Source: Tissierellia bacterium
Lineage (GTDB): Bacteria; Bacillota; Clostridia; Tissierellales; Peptoniphilaceae
Direction of reading: 5' to 3'
Assembly (NCBI GenBank): GCA_012520935.1
Contig: JAAYNG010000120.1
Coordinates: 1 to 40,956 of the forward strand
DNA length: 40,956 nt
The position numbers and the translations under genes were made by a program. Every line of letters begins with the position of its first letter. The first letter of the stretch is position 1. Below, piece after piece: positions 7,239 to 15,318 of the stretch. The notes below the pieces were generated by a model. The model saw nothing but the letters and a program-made list of their open reading frames with translations, did no database searches and was not told where the DNA came from.

Positions 7239-8607
7239 AGAAAGAAGAAGGGACAGAGAAAAGTATAACGAAATAGTTTATAGAAAAAATGCCATGATTA
7301 TCTTTACTAAGGCTCCCATAAGTAATAATGTGAAGACAAGGCTTGGCCCCCAGCTTTCCAAAGATGAACGAGCATCATTACAAAGACTCTTCCTTGTTAA
7401 TATTTTGGAGCAAATCAAATTAGATGTGGATGTCTTTATTTGCTACGATTCAGAGAAGGGGGCTCTGGCTAATTTAGAGGCAATTTTTGGTTCAGGATGT
7501 ATTTACTTCGTTCAAGAAGGTGAAGACCTTGGAGAAAGGATGAGGGATGCCTTTGATAAAACCTTTAAGTGGGGCTATGAAAAATTACTTTTAATTGGAA
7601 CAGATGTCCCTGAATTTACTACTGAAATCTTCAGGGAAGCCTTCAATATCCTTAATCATAAAGACTTTGTTTTTACTCCATCGCCAGATGGTGGCTATTC
7701 CCTAGTTGGTATGAAAAAGCGGGCAGATGAAATCTTTACACTTGATGAGTATAGCCATTGCAATGTGTTGAAGGAAACACTTATTAAAATTAAAGAAAGT
7801 GGAAAAACTTATGGTTTAACAGAAGAGCTAAAGGATATTGATGTATACGATGACTTGATGGGCTACCTTCAAAGAATGGAAGACAAGGGGAAAGAAAATA
7901 ATATTAGCTCCTTTGTAAAAGGCCTAAAGAAAATTTCAATTATTGTTCCAATTTATAATGAAGAAAAAACAATAGAAGGTTTGATTGAACAACTTGAACC
8001 TGTGAAGGGAGCTGTTGAAATAATATTTGTAGATGGGGGGAGCACTGATAATAGCTTGTCTTTGATACCGGATGACTACAAGCTTCTTAAAGCTGGGAAA
8101 GGACGAGCTTTGCAGATGAACGCTGGTGCAATGGAAAGCACTGGCGATATATTATTTTTCCTCCATGCAGATAGTGTCTTGCCAGAGGACTTCTTAGATG
8201 AGATAAAAAAAGCAAATAAGGCAAGTAGGGTTGGTGCCTTTGGAGTAAAGTATGATTCTCCAAATTTTTTTATGCACACGACTAGGTGGATATCAAATTG
8301 GAGGACTAGTCTCTTTGGAATTGTTTTCGGTGATCAGGGTATGTTCATCGACAGAGACCTCTTCTTTGATATGGGTATGTTTAAAGAAATCCCAATAATG
8401 GAAGATGTGGAGTTCTCTGAAAGGCTTAGGGCTAGGGGGATTAAAGTAAGGCTTACAAGTGACCGTATACTAACTTCAGACAGACGATTTCCAAAGGGGA
8501 CGGTAGCAAAACTTAAATTCATGTGGAAGATGAATAGGCTTAGAAAGATGTATCGTGACGGGGTTGACTTAGACAAAATTTCAAATATGTATAGAGATGA
8601 AAGATAA
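7219..8607 (+). CDS. Fused rSAM/selenodomain-associated transferase 1 and 2
   Basis: This tandem paralogue of the preceding gene has about 462 residues. The N-terminal TIGR04282/DUF2064-like domain shows FTKAPISNNVKTRLGPQLS, IGTDVPEF and FTPSPDGGYSLVGM. The C-terminal TIGR04283-like glycosyltransferase keeps the expected motifs: SIIVPIYNEEKTIEGLI, IIFVDGGSTDNS, FFLHADSVLP, GDQGMFIDRDLF, IPIMEDVEFSERL and SDRRFPKGT. Fusions of these two usually separate proteins suggest they act in sequence on one product, perhaps activating and then transferring a sugar. GGAAGAGG lies seven bases before ATG 7219; ATG 7213 is an alternative. A hairpin terminator follows. No radical SAM partner is in the window. 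Confidence 0.85.
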   Translation: MDNRTIEERRRDREKYNEIVYRKNAMIIFTKAPISNNVKTRLGPQLSKDERASLQRLFLVNILEQIKLDVDVFICYDSEKGALANLEAIFGSGCIYFVQEGEDLGERMRDAFDKTFKWGYEKLLLIGTDVPEFTTEIFREAFNILNHKDFVFTPSPDGGYSLVGMKKRADEIFTLDEYSHCNVLKETLIKIKESGKTYGLTEELKDIDVYDDLMGYLQRMEDKGKENNISSFVKGLKKISIIVPIYNEEKTIEGLIEQLEPVKGAVEIIFVDGGSTDNSLSLIPDDYKLLKAGKGRALQMNAGAMESTGDILFFLHADSVLPEDFLDEIKKANKASRVGAFGVKYDSPNFFMHTTRWISNWRTSLFGIVFGDQGMFIDRDLFFDMGMFKEIPIMEDVEFSERLRARGIKVRLTSDRILTSDRRFPKGTVAKLKFMWKMNRLRKMYRDGVDLDKISNMYRDER

Positions 8608-8610
8608 TTT

Positions 8611-8635
8611 AGGTTGGCATGATCAACCTTTTTTA
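8611..8635 (+). terminator. Intrinsic terminator after the transferase pair
   Basis: A stem AGGTTG (8611-8616) pairs with CAACCT (8624-8629) and is followed by a run of T. It ends the two-gene transferase unit. Confidence 0.7.
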
Positions 8636-8739
8636 TTTTTTGATTATTAGCTCATTAGTTTGCTGCACTCTCATATTAAATCGCTTTAAGTTTGATAAGC
8701 TTTTCTTAAGTATATAAAATTTGCTATTAATAAATTTAA

Positions 8740-8769
8740 TTGTATTTAATTCGGTTTTTGGACTATAAT
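8740..8769 (+). promoter_or_regulatory. Sigma-A type promoter for the TVP38/Fe-S/rhodanese cluster
   Basis: TTGTAT (8740-8745) and TATAAT (8764-8769) are separated by 18 bases, and a start codon with GGGGG follows at 8788. The open frame nominally starting at TTG 8740 begins in this -35 box, which argues against that start. Confidence 0.65.
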
Positions 8770-8787
8770 CATCTTTGGGGGAAAATT

Positions 8788-9480
8788 ATGAAACACAAAA
8801 AATTATTTATATTCCTCGCCTTAATTTTAGTTCTTTTTTTGTTGAACAGCAAGTATGGATTTTCAGATTATATTACAAGTGAAGATACTTGGGAAAAATT
8901 TGAAAGACTGATTGAAAAAAACTATGGAGAGGCTGTCTTATTATATTTATTGATAACTATAGTGAGTTCTGTCGCCTTAGCTGTTCCGGGAGTTACCTTT
9001 GCCATAGTTGCCGGAATACTTTTTGGTCCTTGGATTGGAAGCTTGCTTTGCTCTCTTGGGACAACCATCGGGGCAGGTATTTCATTTTTTGTGGGAAGGT
9101 ATTTCTTAACAGATAGCATTCGTCCATTGGTTGAGCAAAATAAATACTTGAAAAAATGGCTGCTTGATGAGGCTGATACTCATGGCGTTTTTGCCCTAAT
9201 GATTACAAGGTTAATTCCTTTGTTTCCTTATAACCTACAAAATTTTGCCTATGGGATTACCCACATCAGCTTTGCAAAGTATTTTATTTTTTCATTCATC
9301 TTTATGATACCCGGCACTGCCATGTACACAATAGGTGCAGCCGGAATCTCGCAGCCGGAAAATAGGACCAAGTATATCTTAATCGCTGTGGGTCTTGGAG
9401 TTATTGTTTTTCTAGTTGCATATTATTTAAAGAAAAAATATATGAAGGAGGAAGCTTATGGAGAAGAATATGAATCCTGA
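8788..9480 (+). CDS. TVP38/TMEM64 (VTT domain) membrane protein
   Basis: The protein of about 230 residues has an N-terminal membrane helix (LFIFLALILVLFLL) and the VTT/SNARE-associated core: VPGVTFAIVAGILFGPWIGS, GTTIGAGISFFVGRYF, then RLIPLFPYNLQNFAYGIT and a final membrane helix. This family (related to DedA proteins) forms integral membrane proteins proposed to act in lipid or ion movement; in some bacteria members sit with rhodanese or metal-handling genes. ATG 8788 follows GGGGGAAAATT. It overlaps the Fe-S protein gene by 23 bases, so the two are made together. The substrate cannot be read from sequence. Confidence 0.87.
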   Translation: MKHKKLFIFLALILVLFLLNSKYGFSDYITSEDTWEKFERLIEKNYGEAVLLYLLITIVSSVALAVPGVTFAIVAGILFGPWIGSLLCSLGTTIGAGISFFVGRYFLTDSIRPLVEQNKYLKKWLLDEADTHGVFALMITRLIPLFPYNLQNFAYGITHISFAKYFIFSFIFMIPGTAMYTIGAAGISQPENRTKYILIAVGLGVIVFLVAYYLKKKYMKEEAYGEEYES

Positions 9481-10423
9481 TGACTGTATTCATTGTGGAA
9501 AATGCAAAAAAAATTGCCTCTTCCTTCAAAAATATGATATCGATATAGGCGATAAGGAAAAGCTTTATGAGCTTGCCTACCACTGCTTTCTTTGTGGAGA
9601 ATGCTCAAAAGTTTGTCCAATTGGAATAGATGGAAAAGAAATTATCCTCGAGATGAGAAGGAGAAAAGTTCGAGAAAATAATGGTAAAGTTCCCGAAAAT
9701 GGGTATAGCTTGTTACAGTTTGAAAAAAAAGACTATATTTATAAAAACTATAAAAACTCTACAAATAATACTGTTTTATTCCCCGGATGTAATTTCCCTT
9801 CCTTATTTCCAAAAACTACAAAAAAGTTGATGGAAATTTTTAAAAAACATGGGATTGGAACAGTTTTTGACTGTTGTGGAAAGCCCATTTCAGAACTTGG
9901 TTTAACAAAAGAAGAAGGGGAAATTGTTAATAGGCTTGAAAAAAATTTAAAGAAACATAATATTGAAGAAATTATTATCCTCTGTCCAAACTGCTATGCT
10001 TTTCTAAAACCTGTGTTAAATATCAAAATTACCAGCATTTATGAAAAACTACAAGAATTAGGCATTGGAGAAAAAATTGAAGCCGGCAAGGTCTACCCTA
10101 CCTGTCAAGAACGAGGAAACTTTCCAATGTTTGGAAAAATCGAACCATTCTTGGATGGCGAGGCAAGTTTTGTAGAAGGAATCCAATGTTGTGGACTTGG
10201 TGGATGTGCTTCTTCAAAGGAGCCAGAAATCAGCTCAACCATGGCCGGAAAAACTAAAGACTTGGGTAAAGTCTTAACTTTCTGTGCATCATGCACCGGA
10301 ATTTTTGATAGAAATGGAGGAGATGCTGAACATATACTCCTCAAAATTTTAGGAGAGGAAGAAAATCCTGATTCAAAGAAATCAATGATTAACAGAATAT
10401 CAACGAGGTGGTGGAAGGTATGA
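9458..10423 (+). CDS. Dicluster (4Fe-4S) and CCG-domain redox protein
   Basis: This 321-residue cytoplasmic protein begins with two 4Fe-4S motifs, CIHCGKCKKNC and CFLCGECSKVCP, and continues with CCG-type domains (FDCCGKPISELG and IQCCGLGGC) like those of heterodisulfide reductase HdrD/GlpC-type proteins. Additional cysteine pairs occur as CPNC, CPTC and CASC. It probably moves electrons to or from a thiol or disulfide substrate. GGAGG precedes ATG 9458. It overlaps TVP38-family genes on both sides (23 bases upstream, 4 bases downstream), so an Fe-S redox protein is translationally tied to two membrane proteins. The family call is secure; partner and substrate are inferred only. Confidence 0.85.
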   Translation: MEKNMNPDDCIHCGKCKKNCLFLQKYDIDIGDKEKLYELAYHCFLCGECSKVCPIGIDGKEIILEMRRRKVRENNGKVPENGYSLLQFEKKDYIYKNYKNSTNNTVLFPGCNFPSLFPKTTKKLMEIFKKHGIGTVFDCCGKPISELGLTKEEGEIVNRLEKNLKKHNIEEIIILCPNCYAFLKPVLNIKITSIYEKLQELGIGEKIEAGKVYPTCQERGNFPMFGKIEPFLDGEASFVEGIQCCGLGGCASSKEPEISSTMAGKTKDLGKVLTFCASCTGIFDRNGGDAEHILLKILGEEENPDSKKSMINRISTRWWKV

Positions 10424-11166
10424 ATGAAGAGTTAAAAGTAGAAGTGAATGAAGAAGAAAAGAAGAAAAAGAATTGGACTAAGAGGATTATACTTATTGGT
10501 GTTGCAATCGCCTGCGTGTTAATCTATTTCTTTGTTCCAAGTGTTAATAGTTTTTTCAATGAAATTTTTAGAATGTTTGCTAGTGGAGATTTTGAAGTTG
10601 TTAGAGATTTTATATCTAAGTATGGGGCATATGCTGCTGCAATTTCATTTTTCTTAATGATATTCCAATCAGTGGCTGCACCATTACCAGCATTTCTACT
10701 TACATTTGCCAATGCAAATTTATTTGGTTGGTGGAAGGGCGCAATATTATCTTGGTCAAGTGCCATGGCAGGTGCTGCAGTGTGCTTCTATATTGCAAGA
10801 ATTCTGGGCAGGGATGTGGCTGAAAAACTTACAAGCAAGGCAGGGCTTGAACATATTGATGAATACTTTGAAAAGTATGGGAAGAATACTATTTTAATCT
10901 GTAGATTGCTTCCATTTATAAGTTTTGACATAGTGAGTTATGCTGCAGGTTTAACATCCATGGGCTTTTGGGAGTTCTTTATTGCCACAGGAATTGGTCA
11001 ATTGCCTGCAACTATAGTTTATTCATATGTGGGCGGAATGCTTACAGGTGGTGCTAAGTTAATTGTAACTGCATTGCTTATCCTATTTGCACTATCTGCA
11101 CTAATTTTCTTAATGAGAAAAATCTATACGGATAGGAATAAAAAGAAGGATGCTGAAAAGGCATAA
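10420..11166 (+). CDS. TVP38/TMEM64 (VTT domain) membrane protein, second copy
   Basis: This 248-residue paralogue of the 8788 protein has a lysine- and glutamate-rich cytoplasmic start and a membrane helix (RIILIGVAIACVLIYFFV). The VTT core follows: APLPAFLLTFANANLFGWWKG, AGAAVCFYIARILGRDVAE, RLLPFISFDIVSYAAGLT, then a C-terminal helix. The RLLPF and SYAAGLT elements match the family. ATG 10420 overlaps the Fe-S protein stop as ATGA. Two different VTT proteins in one operon may form a heteromer or act on different sides of one process; neither is shown. Confidence 0.87.
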   Translation: MNEELKVEVNEEEKKKKNWTKRIILIGVAIACVLIYFFVPSVNSFFNEIFRMFASGDFEVVRDFISKYGAYAAAISFFLMIFQSVAAPLPAFLLTFANANLFGWWKGAILSWSSAMAGAAVCFYIARILGRDVAEKLTSKAGLEHIDEYFEKYGKNTILICRLLPFISFDIVSYAAGLTSMGFWEFFIATGIGQLPATIVYSYVGGMLTGGAKLIVTALLILFALSALIFLMRKIYTDRNKKKDAEKA

Positions 11167-11243
11167 ATTCACTTATTAAGTTCATAAAACTCAACTTACA
11201 ATAGGGTAAGAAGTTTTTGAAATAAATTTAAAGGAGGAAAAGA

Positions 11244-12083
11244 ATGAAGAAGAGAAGTATTTTGTTAGTAATGGCATTAGTATTAATGCTCACAATTGCA
11301 ACTGCATGTGGAGGTAACACAGCAACAACTACTACATTAGAAACAGGGGCAACAAATGAAGCAGGCAACACAATTGTTACAGCAGCGGATACTGTAGCAG
11401 CTGTTGATGATGAGGATGTTCATATCGTTGACCTAAGAACTTGGGAAAACTATTCAGCCGGTAGACTTAAAAACTCTGAGTGGGTACCTATTTTCCCTAT
11501 GGAAGATGAAACTTTACCAGGTGAAATGGAAACATATGCAAAGGCTCACTTGATGGATGGAAAGAAAATCTACCTGGTTTGCAATAGTGGAGCAAGTGGA
11601 GCTAAAAAGGCTACAGAAGTTTTGACTGGTGCAGGTATTGACCCGGCTCTTATCTACACAGTAGAAGGCGGAGCAAAGGCTCTTGGAGAAATCAAGGATG
11701 CTCTTAAGACTGATAGGACAGAAGATGCTATTGATTGGCAATATGTTTCCGGGGCAGATGCACTTAAGGCCTTAGAAGACGGTTCAGCTCAAATCGTTGA
11801 TGTTAGAGATGACGAAACATACAAGGCTGGACACTTAAAGGGTTCTAAACAAGTGGCCCTTAAAGAGATTGAAAGTCCGGAAGCTCAAACTGCAATGTAT
11901 AACTTGGCAGAAACTGAATTAACGAAAGATAAACCGGTCTACCTTCTTTGCTACAGCGGAAACAAGTGTGCAAAGACAGCAATTTCAGTAATGAAGGATG
12001 CAGGTTATGATACAAACAATGTATTCATAATAAAAGACGGAGCAAAAGACCCAGATATCGCAGGTGCATTGGTAACTGAATAA
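11244..12083 (+). CDS. Double-rhodanese lipoprotein
   Basis: This 279-residue exported protein starts with a lipoprotein signal ending in TATAC-GG, so it should be anchored outside the membrane. Two rhodanese domains follow. The first has VDLRTWENYSAGRLKNSEW and the active-site loop CNSGASGA. The second has VDVRDDETYKAGHLKGS and the loop CYSGNKCA. Both keep the catalytic cysteine, so sulfur (or selenium) transfer as a persulfide is plausible. It has its own strong ribosome site (AAAGGAGG) and follows the second TVP38 gene by 77 bases, with a terminator right after it. An extracytoplasmic rhodanese beside TVP38 and Fe-S proteins suggests capture of a sulfur or selenium compound at the cell surface; this is an inference. 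Confidence 0.88.
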   Translation: MKKRSILLVMALVLMLTIATACGGNTATTTTLETGATNEAGNTIVTAADTVAAVDDEDVHIVDLRTWENYSAGRLKNSEWVPIFPMEDETLPGEMETYAKAHLMDGKKIYLVCNSGASGAKKATEVLTGAGIDPALIYTVEGGAKALGEIKDALKTDRTEDAIDWQYVSGADALKALEDGSAQIVDVRDDETYKAGHLKGSKQVALKEIESPEAQTAMYNLAETELTKDKPVYLLCYSGNKCAKTAISVMKDAGYDTNNVFIIKDGAKDPDIAGALVTE

Positions 12084-12094
12084 TTGAATTTTTA

Positions 12095-12129
12095 AAAAAT
12101 CCCAAAACTATTCAAGTTTTGGGATTTTT
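12095..12129. terminator. Intrinsic terminator, bidirectional
   Basis: A 14-base perfect stem (AAAAATCCCAAAAC, 12095-12108; GTTTTGGGATTTTT, 12116-12129) has a 7-base loop. It ends the rhodanese gene and could also serve the chemoreceptor gene from the other strand. Its arm sequence resembles the terminator at 14408-14445. Confidence 0.85.
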
Positions 12130-12187
12130 ATATTTAGAATATCTGTCGTAGGAGAATTCTCTCAACAGATATTATTAAATCCTTTTT

Positions 12188-14188
12188 CTAAACTTCAAAC
12201 CTATATGTTTCTTCTTCAAGTTTAGAAACAACATCTTTAAGTTCCAAGGTCTTATTTACAAAACCTTCTATTAGCATATTTTGACTGTCAACTGAAGCAT
12301 TTGCTTCCTCTGTAGAAGCTGCATTTTCTTGGGCAATGGCCGAAAGACTTTGCACAATTCTTATTAGGTTATCTGAATTCCTATTTAGGTTTGCCCCTGC
12401 TCCCACAACATTTTCTATTTGCTCCTTGGAGTTATCTACAGCATTGGCAATCTCTTGAAATTTCTCTTTTGTGAGTATTGACTTTTTCTATTGTAGGCTT
12501 GCAAGTTCCTCAACATTGTTCATGGATTTTACAGCTGACTGTGTCTGGTCCATAAGTTCCTTAATAATTTCCTGTATTTCCCCACTAAATTTAGCCGAAT
12601 CTTCTGCAAGCTTCCTAATCTCATCTGCGACAACTGCAAAGCCTCTACCTGCTTCTCCAGCCCTTGCAGCTTCTATAGCAGCGTTTAACGCTAAGAGGTT
12701 TGTTTGGTCTGATATGGACTGAATCATATCAGAAGCACCGGAAATTCTCTCTGATGAATCATTTGTCTTTTCTATAACATTAGCTACTGCACTTGTAAGT
12801 TCTTTACTTTCCGCACTTTGACCCATTACCTCATTTATTAATTCCTCACCCTCAACCTTCTTCTGGTCAATATGGGCAATGGACTCTTCCAAGCTATTTA
12901 TTGCTGACTGCATAGCCATAATAAAATTCCCCAGCTCTTCTGCATTTTCTGCAGCTTCAAAACTTTCTTGGGCTTGTTGGGTAGCCCCTTCAGCAACATT
13001 TGTAATGGCATCCCGAATTTCTTGAGAAATTTGGAAGACCTTATTGCTACCATCTACCATTTCATCTGTACTTTTATGAGATTCTTCTGCCCCATCCCTT
13101 ACAAGTCTTACAAAGTTAGTAAGGTTATCTACCATGACCTTAAAATCATCATATAAATATTGGAATTCTACCGTACCCATCCTGTCGTCAAAGGAAACCC
13201 TCAAATCACCATCAGCTATCAATCTAGATTTACTAGAGATGACATTTATCGCCCTTGATAAATAATTGGATGTGATAATTGCCAAACCTAGAGATACCAC
13301 AAAAACTATAAGGAGTGTTGCAATAACCCCCCTAATAACACTGTTAATAACATCTAAAACGATTGACTTTTCAACACCAAAAACAACCTTCCAGCCCATA
13401 TCTCCAACATTTTCAGAAAAGTAAAATCTTTCAACATCATCAGCCAGTTTAAAGGCTGTATCATAACTACCATTTTTTAAAACTTCTGCAAATTTATCTT
13501 GGTTGTTAAAGGATTCACTTGTTAAAAGTCCATCATCGTTTGAATTCCTTATCCCTATTATTTGGTTGCTACTGTCCACTAAAAACAAGTAGATTTTTTC
13601 ATTTGCCTTTTTTACGACATCCTCCACAACTGAAAGTCGGACATCGGAAGCTAAAACAACATTCCCAAGTTTCCTTGAATTTATCTTCCTTGAAAATGTA
13701 ACAACTAAATTGCCTGATTCAAAATCTACATAGGCATTACCCATTTAGATGTTATCAGAAGACATAGCATTTTTAAACCAAGACCTCTCCCTAGCATCCA
13801 GACCTTTTACAGGGTCTCCTCCATCTACATATGTCCTACCATCTTGCAAGGCAAGAGCAAAAGAAATGTCCTTGTTCTTCTGAATATGATAACCCAAGTC
13901 CTTACTAATCTTTCGGGGGTCATTATCATCAGTATACTCCATGGAATTAGCTACAGTATCTACCCTTACAATTGTTTCATAAAAGTACCTGTTCACCTCG
14001 CTCGTGTAGACATTAGCATCTCCTATTGCCTTTTCCTTTGCAAGGTCAATCATCTTTCTCCCTTGGGTGAAATAATTATAGGCTGAACTTAAAACAGCTG
14101 CTAAAATTCCAACAAAAGTAACTGTAATCATTATAAACCTTCTCAAAGTTGCTTTTTTTCTTTTCAGCTTTTTTTCTTTCATCTCCAT
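12188..14188 (-). pseudogene. Methyl-accepting chemotaxis protein broken by two in-frame stops
   Basis: One continuous reading frame of 666 codons encodes a full chemoreceptor: membrane helix 1 near residues 17-37, an outside dCACHE-type sensor (ARERSWFKNAMSSDN), membrane helix 2 ([17 protein letters not shown]), a HAMP linker, and the cytoplasmic signalling hairpin ([20 protein letters not shown]). It is interrupted by TAA at 13745-13747 (codon 148, in the sensor, before MGNAYVDFE) and by TAG at 12488-12490 (codon 567, after ELASLQ). Family sequence continues at once after each stop without a frame change. Three fragments would result: 147 residues, 418 residues starting at ATG 13744, and a tail. 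The middle piece alone keeps helix 2 and the hairpin tip, but no ribosome site is evident for it. I read it as a recent pseudogene. Confidence 0.85.
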
Positions 14189-14407
14189 ACCTACATATTA
14201 TACTGTTAGATATTTAGTTATATTTTAATATTATCATGATATTAATAAGTGTCAAGAGAAATTGTTAATAATTATACACTTATTAGTGCAATTTAGCTTT
14301 ATATAATGTTGTCTTATGGTTTATTAATATTTATTAACCGAATTTAAAAAAACTAAAACACTTCTAACAGTTATAATGTTGAAACAAGGAGAGATATCAA
14401 GCACAAT

Positions 14408-14445
14408 AAAAATCCCAAAGTCTTTAAAAGGGCTTTGGGATTTTT
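14408..14445. terminator. Intrinsic terminator, bidirectional
   Basis: A 13-base perfect stem, AAAAATCCCAAAG (14408-14420) and CTTTGGGATTTTT (14433-14445), lies just after the stop of the chemoreceptor fragment on the minus strand. Confidence 0.8.
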
Positions 14446-14452
14446 GTTTGCT

Positions 14453-14773
14453 TTAAATCTTGAATATTGATATCATTTCTGTTAATTTTTGTGCCGTTTC
14501 TGAAAGGAACTGGCTAGAGCTTGCTATTTCTTCAGCTGATGCTGTCTGCTCTTGAACTGTTGCTGCAAGCTCTTCTGATGATGCTGCGTTTTCTTCTGAC
14601 AAGGCTGACAGGTTTTCTATAATATTTAACATATTATCCCTTGCTTCAACCAGTTCTTGCTCTGATGTCTTTAAGCCTTCCATATTCATCTTCACAGCTT
14701 CTATTTCATTTACTGCTTCCTCTGTCCTTCCTGTCGATGAGGTTACTGCCCCTGTTATTTCAATAGAATATTT
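14453..14773 (-). pseudogene. C-terminal fragment of a second chemoreceptor
   Basis: About 106 codons read as the C-terminal arm of a chemoreceptor signalling domain: STGRTEEAVNEIEAV, NIIENLSALSEENAASSEE, and a terminal SETAQKLTEMISIFKI. Everything upstream (sensor, membrane helices, HAMP, hairpin tip) is absent: the frame meets TAA at 14774-14776, directly beside a perfect AT palindrome. It is too short to signal. A GTG start at 14695 exists, but it has no convincing ribosome site. It is not simply a copy of the chemoreceptor downstream, because the tail sequence differs (EELAATVQEQTASAEEI against EEANASVDSQNMLIEGF). Confidence 0.75.
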
Positions 14774-14776
14774 TTA

Positions 14777-14801
14777 ATTAGATTAATAGTATTAATCTAA
14801 T
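14777..14801. repeat. Perfect AT-rich inverted repeat at the edge of the chemoreceptor fragment
   Basis: ATTAGATTAA (14777-14786) and TTAATCTAAT (14792-14801) are perfect inverted arms around TAGTA. The repeat covers the stop codon of the next minus-strand gene and touches the point where the chemoreceptor fragment loses homology. It could be a weak terminator or the scar of a deletion. Confidence 0.55.
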
Positions 14802-15318
14802 AGCCACCAAAGAAGTCATAAGGGATAAAGTAAAGGTAAGGAGCTGTGAGTATTGCCAGTGATAAAGCTAACTTTTTCTTATCTTCATAGGGGATATCCA
14901 AGCTCTTAAAAGACTTCTTTAAGTTGAAAAAGTATATGCAGAGACCTACAATTAATAGGCAGGCACAAATCCAAAGAAAGCCCCAAATGCTTTCAAAGGG
15001 ATTAAACATCACTGCCTTACCCAAGTTTTCGTAAAGCCAATCCCCATAAGCCGGAAAGAAATCCTCCAGAAAGTATACTAGCAGCATAAAGACTCCACCT
15101 ATGATATCAGATAAAAAGCCATAACTCCAAACCTCCCAAATAACAGACTTGGTCTTTTTCTTTGCCCCTTCAATTTTTAAGTATTTCATAGTGTAGAAAA
15201 GAACTGCAAAGTCTATGGCAAAATTTAAAGGTAGTGTTATAAAAACAATTGGCGGAATTGCAACTAAAAGCCAAATTGGAAATATGATGTTATATAATCT
15301 TTCTTCCTTAATTCTCAT
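14797..15318 (-). CDS. Membrane protein of unknown function
   Basis: This 173-residue protein has about four membrane helices: IIFPIWLLVAIPPIVFITL, FLSDIIGGVFMLLVYFL, WGFLWICACLLIVGLCIYFF and LALSLAILTAPYLYF. A basic cytoplasmic loop (KIEGAKKKTKS) lies between. I do not recognise the family. It begins inside the last codons of the DNA methyltransferase gene (ATGA-type overlap of 4 bases), so it is expressed with it. It could be an accessory membrane protein or an unrelated passenger. Confidence 0.7.
   Translation of the reverse strand: MRIKEERLYNIIFPIWLLVAIPPIVFITLPLNFAIDFAVLFYTMKYLKIEGAKKKTKSVIWEVWSYGFLSDIIGGVFMLLVYFLEDFFPAYGDWLYENLGKAVMFNPFESIWGFLWICACLLIVGLCIYFFNLKKSFKSLDIPYEDKKKLALSLAILTAPYLYFIPYDFFGGY

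Noticed and set aside
14370..14445. Small RNA between the two chemoreceptor loci
   Set aside because: A TATAAT-like box near 14374, an isolated AAGGAGAG and a downstream hairpin exist, but there is no -35 at the right distance and no start codon; the hairpin is explained as a terminator.
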